In this document: one piece after another, positions 1 to 11,105 of the stretch
Numbering within the stretch: position 1 is the first letter of the stretch
Layout of the letters: every line of letters begins with the position of its first letter
Source of the DNA: Ricordea florida
Lineage: Eukaryota > Cnidaria > Anthozoa > Corallimorpharia > Ricordeidae
Reading direction: 5' to 3'
Assembly: GCA_949710005.1 (NCBI GenBank)
Contig: OX453273.1
Coordinates: forward strand, 39,714,282-39,778,281
DNA: 64,000 nucleotides
The notes under the pieces: model-generated
What the model was told of the DNA's origin: nothing
The model's database searches: none
Seen by the model: the letters and a program-made list of their open reading frames with translations, nothing else
Translations under genes and position numbers: made by a program

Positions 1-1003
1 ACCTTTTGGAATCAGGAGGAAATATTTTTACGAGTCATATTTTTGGGCGCTAAAAATGTGTGAAACAAATATAGTAGTGGGATTATACAATCCACCAGGA
101 ACCTATGACCAGGAGCGTTCCTTTCCCATATTAGCCTTTTGCCTCAGCACAGTAGTAGATGGTGCTATTTGCAAAGAAAACAAATATATTAAATAGATTT
201 AGGCAAACCTAAAAGCGGAGCTCCTCACACAGTCCCTCCAAAAATGCTTGAAAACTTGTAGAAAGAACTCAGCTTTATGCTTATGTCCCTCCAAAAACGC
301 TTGAGAACTTGTAGGAAGAAAATTTTTCCTCCAAAACCGTTATGAATAATCCGTTTCTTCAGCAAAACATTGTAGACTGCTGTAGACTGCTGGCTGTAGG
401 TTGTGTACCCGCGGCAAGCCCCGAAAAGCGCGCGAAAAACAAAGCCTCGTTTCGGTTTAAGACCTTCTAAATATCCCGGATGACTATAGCCGTCATGTTG
501 GGGCAACGTCGTCGTCGTCGTCGTCGCTAGGCGCACGCGCCCGCGAGCTATGCCGCTAGCCACGATGACCATGAAAACTCAAACGCATGGTTTTCTAAAT
601 TTCTATCCTCGCACGGTAGTTATGGGGCTCCGCTCTGCGGCTCTTCGAGCCGCTGTGGAGCTCCGCTATTATTACAACGACCAAACAAATTGCGCTTCAT
701 ACATGTTAATTTCTGAGGCAAATTTGTACTGTCGTTTTATGATGGCGGATGATAGCGATGGATCGTGCGAAAATTTTTCGCGGGAAATATGAGTTCTAAA
801 AATAACCAGATCTGCCACCCAGCACATACCAGCCACTAAATATCAAGGAAATTCAGAGTATTTTTGTTTTACCCACTTTTTTGCAACAAATTCGATGAAT
901 TTGGTATACCTAAATAACAAGTACCTTATGGTGTGGACGTTTCCGTGTTGACATGATGGCAGTAGTTAAAAGAAGTGTGACCGTTAATTTTAGCAACTTG
1001 CAG
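1..1003 (+). other. intron/upstream non-coding part of ANO8-like gene
   Basis: No exon could be recognised here. The stretch ends in a splice acceptor (CAG at 1001-1003) directly before the first ANO8 exon seen. It holds a short GTC trinucleotide run near 509-527 and GC-rich sequence around 530-680 whose short ORFs resemble no protein I know. Confidence 0.5.
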
Positions 1004-1221
1004 CCTTGCTGATCACGAAACAAGTTGTGGGCAACGTGAAAGAGGCCTTAATACCATTCGTCAAACAGAAGGTGAAGGAATGGAAGCTGAAAAAACAGGA
1101 AGCCAAGGCGAAGAAAGAGTTAGAAGATAAGAAAGGTGCCGAGAAATCCGACAAACCTAAAGAACTGGAAACTCCATTGATGAATCAGGCGGAAATCGAG
1201 AGCACTATGGGAGAGTACGAG
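1004..1221 (+). CDS. ANO8: ANO8-like exon a
   Basis: The acceptor CAG ends at 1003 and the donor GTATGA starts at 1222. The exon encodes the Lys/Glu-rich cytoplasmic insert between transmembrane helices. It enters with two bases (CC) completing a codon from the previous, unseen exon. Confidence 0.75.
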
Positions 1222-2824
1222 GTATGAACACCAAACAAACACCCATTTTTCCTATGTGAATAAAATACATAGCATAACTTGAACTAGAATAGTGGACAAC
1301 AGAAGTCTTTAAAATCTCTGAAAACATCTGTGCGACATGGTATCCACATTACCCATAAATTTGTCTTGAGTGTGAAAGAAAAGAAGAGCAGGAAAACAAA
1401 ACTGGGTGATTTTACTGCATTTAACCGTTAGACAGTTGCTTCGCAATAAATTAAGGTTCAGAGAGGTAGGTACACTCGAGGCGTTGGCTGGGATATGAAA
1501 ACTTCAGTAAAGTTATTTATAGAAAAGTAAGTACGTTTTCCGAGAGGTCCGCATGAGTCCATTGTAACCAAATCTTTAATTTCCAGCCATGATCTGTATT
1601 TAATGACCGCTCGCCGCTCTTGAACATGTATGAGTTTCTCTTATTATGAATTTTTCAGACGGAATTTACAAACAAGAATCGTTCTTGATAAGCCATGAGC
1701 ATCCATGAGCATCACAATGAGGCATGCGGACCTCTCGGAAAACGGTGCCCAAAAATAACTTTTCTAAGGTTTTCATATCCCAAGGACTGGACTGGAAGTA
1801 CGTGTCCCTCTCTGTCCCCTATACTCTCTTGATAACCTGTAATGTCAAGTTTACCGTATTCAGCAAATATTCAACTCTTATAACACTTGTGATTGAGTCA
1901 GTTTATTTCATTTACGGTTAAATTTTGTGATATTTATGGCTAGTAAGTTATTTCATTTGCAGTTAAGGTGTATGATATTTATCTGGGTTAGTATCACACT
2001 ATGGTCAACTCTCAATACATTTATGGTTTGTAGTAGATCTATGGGTGGTACAGAGTCCACGTAACATACAAGTGAGGCGCTTGCTAGCTTTATGTTAGCG
2101 AGGCCTTAGTTGTCTCTGTTGCCCGCTCTGTTTACTAGTTCTTCCTTTCCTTCTTTTCCAGGACACGTTTGAGGACTACCTGGAAATGTTTATTCAGTTT
2201 GGTTACGTTGTACTGTTTTCGTCCGCCTTTCCTCTCGCTGCTCTCTGTGCTTTGTTAAACAACGTCATTGAAATCAGGAGTGACGCCTTTAAACTTTGCA
2301 CCAATCTCCGAAGGCCATTCGGAGAGCGTGTTGAGAACATCGGAACTTGGCAGGTAATGTATGCATTCATTACGGTTTGTCGAACATTTCCAAGGGATTT
2401 TCGAACCTTTGCCAAGGGCTGTAATTGACCACGGACATGGATGTGTGTGCCTGTAAACATCGAGATCTTTGGTTAAATCCTGCATTATTCCTTTACAAAC
2501 TAAAAGTTATTATCAATAATATATCTACATTTACGATTACATGTGGACACTCTTCTCGATCTATGGTAGAATTTTCTCAACCAATATGAACGAAAATATA
2601 TGGGGGCCAATAAGAAGAGATACACTGCCGGGAAGGTAGTTCTGAAAGGACTGTTATTCGCATGAACGTTTCTATAATATAGAAACGTTCATGCGAATAA
2701 CAGTTCTGCTCAGAGCCTATATTAATCCTATTAACATCATAATCATAACTATAACAAAATTCTCAAATCTGATTGGCTATCAACTGCCCTGATTTCAGCC
2801 TTAATAGGACAGTTAAATTGGACA

Positions 2825-2859
<35 letters not shown>

Positions 2860-5800
2860 CCATCACGCGCGCGCTTAAATGGCTTTTTTTCACATCTGGC
2901 ATAAAAAATCTTGGAATTTCATGTTTTGATTAAAAAAAAAGAAGTTTATACATCACAAATTTTGTTAAAGTTATGATTAATTGGTAATAAGACTTTGTGT
3001 CGTCCAATTCGGTCTGCAATCATACTCGTGATTAAACAAATCGGACTCCCGCTACGCGGTCGTCCGATTTTGTTTATCACTCGTATGATTACAGACCGAA
3101 TTGGACTCCACTCAGTCCTATTACCATTACAAATGGTTGATTAAATTCTATGGTCAATTCGTTGTATTGAGGTTTTGCTTAAAAATAGTATTTTAAAACA
3201 TATGGCTGGTTCTGCGAACGGGTCGAATCCTGAATTCTGATTGGTTACCCAGTGGGCCACCAAACCAAACAAAACTGAATGGCCATAACAAACTTGTCCA
3301 ATATACAGCCATCTTGACCTCGATCACCCTTGATCATATTTATTATTATTAACTCCTCGCAGGATGCCATGGAAGTGATGGGTGTAGTTGCCGTCATGGT
3401 GAACCTCGCCTTATTAGGCATGGGCGGCTCAGTTCAGCGGATGTTCCCAAACATGACAGTTACTGATAGAATCATTCTGATCGTAGTGTTGGAGGTGAGT
3501 AAAAGAAACTGAAACTGAGTTATAAAGAGTTTTAATCAAGCAGCTTTCAACGCATTAAGGAGAACAAAGTTGGCGCAGAGGGAAGATCATTCGCGTTCTT
3601 TCTCTGTGACACGGGTTCGATTCCCGCCGTCCCATGTGGGTTGAGCCTGTTGTCGGTTCTCTATTTTCTCAGAGGGGTTTATCTCCGGGTTCTCCGTTTT
3701 TCCTATCTTAATGAAAACCAATCTCTCCAAGTCCCAGTTTGATCTGGTCGTCTTGTGAGGGCCACTGGTGTAGGTAATTAACTTTAGGCTTTTATGTGTG
3801 AACAATCAATTTTAATCATAATTATCATTGTTGTCATTAGTATTGATCTCATCTCTGTGTTACAACCTGGTGCTCTGCCGCAGGTTCTTGGCTGAGCCAG
3901 GAAACGCAGACTTCCTATCTTCTTATCTTATCTAAGTGAAACTTGAAGTTCTTTCTTTCTCTACTTCTTCCTCTTGTTCTGCTTCTTCTTATTGTTATTA
4001 TTATCGTCATCATTACTATTATCAATCTGCTTCCCCAATCTTTCAAATTCTCTGCAATCTTCCACGGTGTTTTAATATCGAGTTCTTCTTATTTCATTGT
4101 AGCACCTTGTTCTAGGAATCAAATTTGCTGTAGCGTACGCTATCCCTGACATTCCAGAATGGGTGGAGGACGAGATAGCTAAGATGGAGTTCCGTAGACG
4201 AGAGGCATTAAAGGTACTTGTAAAGAAGGATGAATTGTGGTTATTTTAAATTCGACCGACTTAATCACGCGATTTGGAAGGTGAAAGCCGACGTTTTTGT
4301 AGGCTCCCTCACTGGGCAATCATGTAGTTCAGTGTATTTTTATGCCAATTTTGTAATTGTTAATTTCCCGTGTACAAATAAGGTTTGCCGTGCGATAAGA
4401 GGAGCCATAGGGCTGCAGTTTTAAAATCACACAGTACTGAGATCGCTGGCATAAACCGGTTCTTGGAAGTGGGAAAGAATATTTTGGTGTCCACTTGAAC
4501 TACATTGAGAATTGTAAAAGCACCAAATTTTGATGTGTGATCCGAAGCAATTACAAAACTAGTATCGACAGTGACCTTAAAACCAATCTGTTGGAAGGTT
4601 GTGTTATCTGGTTATCGTGGAAAGTACCACTTCTCTGGTGGTTAGGAAATAGGAACGATTGCACACAAGTAAGTTTAAAGAATATCGGCGCTAAATCTTC
4701 CAGCAACTTAAACTTAGTGTTGTTATTCCAGGAACCTATTACCCTGGTTATTTTCACAGTAGGTCTTCATTTTTTTCATATATTCACATTCATGTTTGCA
4801 ACCTCGGGGTTCATATGACAAACTCACAAAGTAACCAGCTCCCAGTTGGCTTGATAGCTCAGTTGGTTAGAGCATTGCACTGGTATCACAAGGTCATGGG
4901 TTCGAATGCCGTTGAAGCATGAAGTTTTGTTTTCTGGTCTTATCTTTGCAACTGCTTTCGTTGCGTACAAAACTGCGACGATCTTTCACTTATTAAGAGG
5001 GAATCCATTAGGAAATTAAGTAATTTGAATTTTCTGTGGACAAAAACCTTGTAACAGAATAATTTAAACAATATCGACTTCTTTCCGAGACTTTTCAAGG
5101 GCTAGATATGATGAATTATCTGTAATAACACCAAAGACAATTTCTTATGGGAGTCCGATAAAATAATGTCAAATTTCACTAGAACTGTAAAAACGCAGGT
5201 AAAAATTCTGAAAATTTCATGTGGAAGATGCCATTTTGTGAAATTTGACATTTATATTCTCGGACTAGGCCCATAATAATCGGGCCGTACTCAAGACCTC
5301 GGGCACAGTTTTTTCCCATACGGACCTCCCGCCCGGTAAATAACATATATATATCTACAGCCCTTGAAAAATGTAAAGAATGCGAGATTGATTCAAATGA
5401 ATATATGAAAGACCATATATTTGAACTGCGGAGTAATATGTAATAACATTAATTGATCGTCGCAGTTATGTACACAACTTAAGCAGCTGTGAAATTAAAG
5501 CCTGAAAAAAAAAAACACTCAGGCCTGAACGGGATTCGAACCCATGATGAATGCGAGATTGTTTAAATTGTTCTGGCACAAGGTTTTTGTCCACCGAAAA
5601 CTCAACTTCCTGATGGATTCCATCTTAAATCTATCTTCCGCAGTTCACTAATATGAATTTTTTCACATTCACACTGAGATCTTGCCAGTAGGGTGGCTTA
5701 TCTATTTGGGGGGTGGTTTATTAGCGGGGGAGTGGCTTTGATATCTACTTAATTTGTTAAATGCAGCATTTATTTGAGAATTTTTAGTTTCGTTGTTTCA

Positions 5801-6360
5801 AGAATTTCCTCACCCTCATTTTTGGCGTTACAAGAATCTCGAAACTACAAAAATACAAATTACCAAAAAAAACCTTAAGGAGAACTGACTAACAGGCTAC
5901 CCACAGTCTTAAAATTTGCTGGTCGGTACACACGAAGGGTATTGCTCCCGGATCAATTTCCACGATCAGTACACATAAGAGCGCATACTGTGGGAGCTTG
6001 CTGTATATTATAGAACACACACGCGGCCTTTATGATTTCACGTTAATCATTTTCCGAATCAGAAGTGCAATAACGGCATAAACTGAACTGATTAGACGTT
6101 AATAAATCATGGTACTTAATTACACCAGAAAATTGTGCATGATGCTCTTTCCAAGGGGAAGGGGTTGGTTTTAAAGTGGTGGGTGGCTTAAGAAATATAT
6201 TCTTCTAGGAAGGGGTGGCATATTAGAGAGAGCTCCTTATCAGAGAATGACTGCTTAATAGAGGATTTATGGTATTCTTTTTCAGGGCCAACAACAGAGT
6301 ACCCCTAGCACCCCTAAGACTCCTACAAAATCCTCTGACAAAGGACACACACCCGTGTAA
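1004..6360 (+). CDS. ANO8: Anoctamin-8-like (TMEM16 family) gene, 3' part, five exons
   Basis: Five in-phase exons lie at 1004-1221, 2162-2353, 3363-3494, 4103-4213 and 6286-6360, each flanked by AG/GT and ending in TAA. TMEM16 proteins are ten-helix membrane proteins acting as Ca2+-activated channels or lipid scramblases; ANO8 is linked to ER-plasma membrane contacts. Exon 1 gives LLITKQVVGNVKEALIPF followed by the long Lys/Glu-rich insert typical of ANO8. Exon 2 carries the family signature around DYLEMFIQFGYVVLFSSAFP and NNVIEIRSDAF, whose E-x3-D pair matches the Ca2+-binding residues of TMEM16A helix 8. Exon 4 contains AIPDIPEWVEDEIAKMEF, a hallmark of the C-terminal cytoplasmic end. The last exon is a Ser/Thr/Pro-rich tail of 24 codons, shorter than the vertebrate ANO8 tail. 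ANO10 is the next best assignment; family membership itself is secure. Upstream exons lie outside the window. Confidence 0.8.
1489..1782. mobile_element. MITE with about 70-bp terminal inverted repeats, in ANO8 intron
   Basis: The ends are mirror images: TGGGATATGAAAAC at 1489 and its complement ending at 1782. A second shared block, CGTTTTCCGAGAGGTCCGCA, starts near 1533 and is complemented near 1725-1744. There is no coding capacity and no clear target duplication. It fits a non-autonomous DNA transposon. Confidence 0.6.
2162..2353 (+). CDS. ANO8: ANO8-like exon b
   Basis: The exon lies between acceptor TTTTCCAG and donor GTAATG, in phase 0 on both sides. It encodes DTFEDYLEMFIQFGYV and the EIRSD calcium-site motif, the best conserved piece of the gene. 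Confidence 0.85.
2651..2703. repeat. perfect 53-nt palindrome
   Basis: Two 26-nt arms are exact reverse complements around a single central A. The arms start CTGTTATTCGCATGAACG. It lies in an ANO8 intron. Confidence 0.9.
2980..3130. mobile_element. foldback (MITE-like) element
   Basis: Two arms of about 65 bp, each containing a version of GTCCAATTCGGTCTG, surround a short GC-rich loop (CTCCCGCTACGCGG). The arms match with a few mismatches and end in GGTAATA / TATTACC. There is no ORF. Confidence 0.6.
3363..3494 (+). CDS. ANO8: ANO8-like exon c
   Basis: The exon has acceptor CTCGCAG and donor GTGAGT in phase 0. It encodes a hydrophobic helix (MEVMGVVAVMVNLALLGMG) corresponding to a late TMEM16 transmembrane segment. 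Confidence 0.8.
3564..3740 (+). mobile_element. tRNA-derived SINE, family 2
   Basis: A tRNA-like head includes a B-box-like GGGTTCGATTCCC near 3610. It is followed by a body (TGAGCCTGTTGTCGGTTCTC) that recurs in reverse orientation at 36302-36605. The head is degenerate and the 3' part is lost. Confidence 0.6.
4103..4213 (+). CDS. ANO8: ANO8-like exon d
   Basis: The exon lies between acceptor ATTGTAG and donor GTACTTG in phase 0 and has 37 codons. It encodes the last helix and AIPDIPEWVEDEIAKMEF, followed by a basic stretch. Confidence 0.8.
4848..5040 (+). mobile_element. tRNA-derived SINE, family 1
   Basis: The head reads as a tRNA with A box TAGCTCAGTTGG and B box GGTTCGAAT, but its acceptor and T stems are mismatched. 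The body (CTTATCTTTGCAACTGC, GATCTTTCACTTATT) recurs near 10850-11110. It is a repeat rather than a working tRNA gene. Confidence 0.65.
5384..5640 (-). mobile_element. tRNA-derived SINE, opposite orientation
   Basis: Read on the minus strand, a B box (GGGTTCGAATCCC) near 5535 precedes an A/T-rich linker and a tail (CAGGCTTTAATTTCACAGC) that is also present at 30922-31050. The stretch at 5554-5632 is an inverted copy of 4999-5077, so two related copies face each other. Confidence 0.6.
6286..6360 (+). CDS. ANO8: ANO8-like terminal exon
   Basis: The acceptor is CTTTTTCAG. Twenty-four Ser/Thr/Pro/Lys-rich codons follow and then TAA. The phase matches exon d, but sequence similarity is weak, so this exon rests mainly on splice signal and phase. 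Confidence 0.55.
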   Translation, partial: GQQQSTPSTPKTPTKSSDKGHTPV

Positions 6361-6894
6361 CAAGAACAACGTTGGAAAAAACGGTTAAAACGTTTTTAGA
6401 AAAGCAGCATAAGATGAGTTATTTAGTGACGGTATATTTTCCTTGGGTGTGATAAATGTCTGCCTGTAGTCCTTCAAAAGTTGTTGAAAATAGCACAGTG
6501 TGAGGTGTAAATCTTTACAAATTTAACTCCTTACAGAAGTTCACTTTACGTGCATCACAGGGGTTAAGGGAAGCCGGGAAACGAATGTGCTGCACAATAT
6601 TCGACTGTACGTTCTGTGCACAACGCAAGGGACATCTTTAGAATAGGCTTTTCCATATCAGAACGTATACGACAGTAAACGTTTACAGAAATCACCAGAA
6701 ATCTAGGGAAAAAACCGACGTACTTAATAACTCCCTACCAGGCATTAACAGACAAGTTCGCCGAGGATAAACTCAATAGTAATACTTAAAGTCCTTCGAG
6801 ACTTCCTAAATAGATTTTCTTAACTCACTGCCGGATATCATTACGAGTCAGCGAAGAATGAATATGTTAGACCCAGGTATCCTTGTAAAACAAA

Positions 6895-7095
6895 CAGTTT
6901 GAAACTTCAGCACTGCTGGTAAGCTTTTCAAAGAATGGTTACACTACATGGTTTGGTCTTCAGATGAAAAAGCTAGAATCACACTGTACAGTAAAACAAA
7001 CAGTACCACAGTACAGTACTGTTCAGCAGATTTCCAAAGAATCGTCACACTGGATGGTTTGATCTATAGATGGAAGGGTTGGAACCAACATTATT
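6895..7095 (+). repeat. dispersed ~110-bp tandem repeat, copy 1
   Basis: Two degenerate monomers share TTTCCAAAGAATNGTCACAC, a GGTTTGATCT segment and CAGTACAGTACTGTTCAGC. The same monomer occurs at 30640-30900 (inverted) and 43860-44105. Confidence 0.6.
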
Positions 7096-8149
7096 AACTA
7101 GCCCTATGCAAACCATCATTTGAATTGCAACATGAATATCTGTTCGTATCACTAGTTAATCTTGAATTTGTTTGTAATTTTTGTTTTTACCTTCTTCAAG
7201 TAATAATGGCAATTTTATTTACCACAGTGCCAGCCGTATATTGTAAGGGGTTTCTTCAAATTTCTTATTTTATTTGAATTCAATGAATTGTTTAGCGTTT
7301 TTAAGATATCTAGTTTTCTCAAGTTCTCAGACAGCATTAGGTTAGAAAGGGCTTGACATAATTTATAGACTAACAAATGAGATAATAGAATAACCTGCAC
7401 AGTTGGCTGAAACATAGACACTTATCTGCAAGCTTTAACATTAACAGGAATTGATGTCTCTGTAAACGTTTCACTCATTGACTACTGAACACTGATTAAC
7501 TTACGGAACAAGTTCTAGAGTGGCAATCACTAGATTATTTTTGTTGAAATAAATAACAAGCCTTTTATATGACTTATTTATTTCTTGTGTTATTGGAGTG
7601 TTTAACTTAATTGGTAATGTAATCTCATTTAACAACAACAACGTAATTATAATATAATTGTTTGGGTCTAATAAACTTTGATAACTGTAACTGGTTAAGC
7701 TCTTGAAGCATCTTAGTACACTGATAATGTTGAATAGCAGTTGAATGACTCGTCTTAATTTATAAACCGCCCAATATTCTATGCTGACTGACCTTTTCAC
7801 ATAGCAAAACACCCATTCATTAATGATCCACTATACAACTGTGGCTAACGTATAGTACTGTACCAAACGATCTAAGCTAAACTGTCTGGTAAACGCAACA
7901 AAATTCATATCTAATCTACTTAAATGATCTAAGCTAAACTGTATAATCACGCATACAAAAAATAACATATCTAATACCCCAACAGGTAACTCTTCCAAGG
8001 GTTTAAGGAAGATTGTTTTCGTAAAATCAGTAGTTAACAAGTAGAAAGCACCTTGAGAGTGACTTGAGTAACATGTACGATACATAGTAAAATGGTGATT
8101 TGGGCAAAGCAAATCTAATAAGCAGAGTATTTGAACACTTTATTGTAAC

Positions 8150-9135
8150 ACTTATAACATATTGATCCTGCAACATACTAACTGGCGACATGTATCGTTC
8201 TTTGTAACATGATACTAAATGATGATTCATATAGTTCTTGTTAAACTATTCTAAATGGTGGTTTCTATAGTTCTGTCAAACTTAACACTTACAGGTCATT
8301 TAGTTCTTTTTAACACTATACTAATTGTTATCTAGATAGTTCATTCTAACGAGACCCTAACTGGCAATTTGGATAGTTTTTATTTAACACTATACTAACT
8401 GCCTTTTTTAGGTAGTTCTTTCTTATGTTATACCACCCAGTAACTTCTAATAACGTCAGACTAACTGGTGATTAATTTATTTCTAACGTAGATACGTACT
8501 AATGATTACATATAATAGTTCTCTCGTTCTAACTCTATTCTACTGACAAAGTTTACTCTCGCATTATACTTACGGTACTGATATTCTAAACCGTTCTAAC
8601 ACAACACAAACTTGTGGCTTAGATAGTTCCTTCTATCGTTAGACTAACTAGTAATTTACATAGTTCTTTCTAATTTACTGACATAGTTTACTCTCGCATT
8701 ATACTTACCGTACTTGATCTAAACCGTTCTAACACAAAACAAACTTGTGGTTTAGATAGTTCATTCTGTTATTAAACTGATAATTTACAGTTCTTCCTAA
8801 CACTATTCTAATTGTTAATGTACATAATTTGTTCTTATATAATATTATCCGGTGATTTCTATAGTTTTTTTCTAACATGATACTAACTGGTTATTTTTCA
8901 ACACTATACAAATTGGTGATTTACATAGTTTATTCTCACATGATACTATCTGGTGATTTAAGTAGTTCTTTCTAACACGATACTAACGAGTTATTTAAAT
9001 AGTTCTTTTTATCACTATACAAATTAGTGATTTACATAGTTTATTCTCACATGACACTATCTGGTGATTTATATACTTCTTCCTAACATGATACTTACTG
9101 GTTATTTACATAGTTCTTTATTTAACTGGTGCCTT
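8150..9135. repeat. AT-rich degenerate minisatellite
   Basis: Roughly 38-bp units built on TAGTTCTTTCTAACAC, a TATACTAACTGG segment and TGATTTACA repeat with variation. Inside, a block of about 100 bp beginning near 8541 is duplicated near 8678 (shared TAGTTTACTCTCGCATTAT), which shows higher-order duplication. Confidence 0.7.
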
Positions 9136-10837
9136 GCATACTTCACTATAACATAACATAAACAAAATTGAAAAAGGTAGAGATACAGCTCCAACACAAG
9201 GACGTAAAGTCAAGGGACAAATATCTAGCAATTTAAAATTCGACGATTTTATATACAATTCGTAAGTGCTTCAAGCAAGATACTTACAGGTCTATAACTG
9301 TATTTCTAAAAGCAATCGAAACACAGTTCAAGACTAGGACGCTGACATTTTGACTTAAGTAAAGTGCTTACGAGCAATAAGAAGAGACAATATATTATAC
9401 GATGGGGCGCTTATTAATTATCTGAGGTGAAACCAAAAACAATTTAATTATTCTTGCTAATCACAACCGACGCGTGGTGTACAATAGGCCAATCACAACT
9501 CACAATAGTGGTAAGCGCGCGAAAACGCGTATGCGTGCTGGCGTTTACATACATAGCCGGGTTGCTTGAAGCAGGGTTAAGGTAACCCAGGGTTGGTTCG
9601 AAATTTAAACGCAGATACGAGAGCTTAAAAAGCACATTCAGTATAATTCTTTTTGAATACAATTGGGTGATTGTATGCTTTGAAAAAAAATAGAGAAGGT
9701 TATCGGAGAAAATGCTTTTTAACAAGAGGAAAAGAAACACGGGTTAAACTCTAACCTTGGATTAGTGATAATCGGCCTTCGAACAACCGGCCCCAGGACT
9801 CAACTGAGAAAAGCAACTGACGTTATTCGCACAAACACTAAAGGTAACAAGATTTTACAAAATAAATGAAAGGTAGACATGCCTTAATTGATACTCAACT
9901 AATAATCAACTTAATAATTACGTTATCTAGCTGAAGCTTAGTTCACAAGAAGATGTTCTGCGCTTTAAAAAAGTACTGTTTACGCAAACACTCAGTTACC
10001 GGTTAATTTAATGTACACAGTAACTTAACAATCGTTTTGAGTAACCTTTGTAGAGGGTAGTAACTGGGAGCAAAAATTAATTCATTGCCTTAGTTGATTT
10101 TACAGGGGAACTACTAGGAAGTGAAGTAGTAAGCAGTCTAATTATGTAGGAATCTGCAATAAAGCTTTTGCCTTGAATATGTGGTTTAGCTGCTGTCTTG
10201 TTTTCAGAGGTAATCCAATGGTTACGAGTGCAATTTGGAATAAATGAGCACAAAGTAAATTTTTTTAAAAACAAAAGACTACACGAACCTGTAGACGAGT
10301 GCAATTTGTTGTCTTTTAAAAAAATCACGAGTGGTTCTTTCGAAATCATCTGATTACTTGTTAATAATATACAAAATTTAATTTCAAATTCCAGCACTCC
10401 TGTTCAACTTTCTGCACTGTTTAGGATTATTTGACCTGTTCTCAGCCAATCAACGCGTCGATATGTATATTATTAGAGTAGTTAATGACCGTTTATTTCT
10501 AAGGAGGGATCACCAGAAATATTTTCTCAATACTTTGAAATAGCATAATATTTTAACACGAGCCCATCAATGAAATCGCCGCTTCATGGCCGGGGGGGGG
10601 GTGGGTAGCATGTGAAAAAAATGGCAAGCTGAGGGGATCTCGCAATTTTTAAATGGTTCTTCCCGAATCAAACCAGTCCCCCCCCCCCTCCCTGGTAAAA
10701 AAATGAACGGCCCTTATTGCCATAGAAGTAGCTTATAAATCATCAGCCGCATAAAAAATGCCCACCGTTTAATTAAGGTAGGCAGGGCGGCCTTGTGATC
10801 AGAGAGCTGCGCTTCGAATCTGATTTAACATCTGAAG

Positions 10838-11105
10838 GCCAAAAATAACATTTTTTTTCATAAGTGAAAGATCATCGCAATTCTGTAAGCAATTTAAAAA
10901 GTTGCAAAGATAAGGTCCGAAAAATTTCAGGCTTGAATGGGATTCCAACCCATGCGATAACGATATCGCAAGGTCACGAATCCCGTTCAAGCCTGGAATT
11001 TTTTCAGGCCTTATCTTTGCAACTTTTTATCTTGCTTGAATAACTGTGAAGATCTTTCACTTATTAAATCTTTCTTCCGTAGTTCACATATATGAAATTT
11101 TCCAT
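10838..11105. repeat. head-to-head pair of family-1 SINEs
   Basis: Two copies of the SINE body (TTATCTTTGCAACTTTTT, GATCTTTCACTTAT) face each other around GCGATAACGATATCGC near 10958, making a palindrome of roughly 250 bp with imperfect arms. Confidence 0.65.

Noticed and set aside
4848..4922. Functional tRNA gene (anticodon GGT in a cloverleaf reading)
   Set aside because: Mismatched acceptor and T stems and a body shared with other dispersed copies show it is the head of a SINE.
7215..8230. Several 67-103-codon minus-strand ORFs
   Set aside because: AT-rich sequence reads by chance as Leu/Ile/Tyr-rich peptides; no splice context or known domain.
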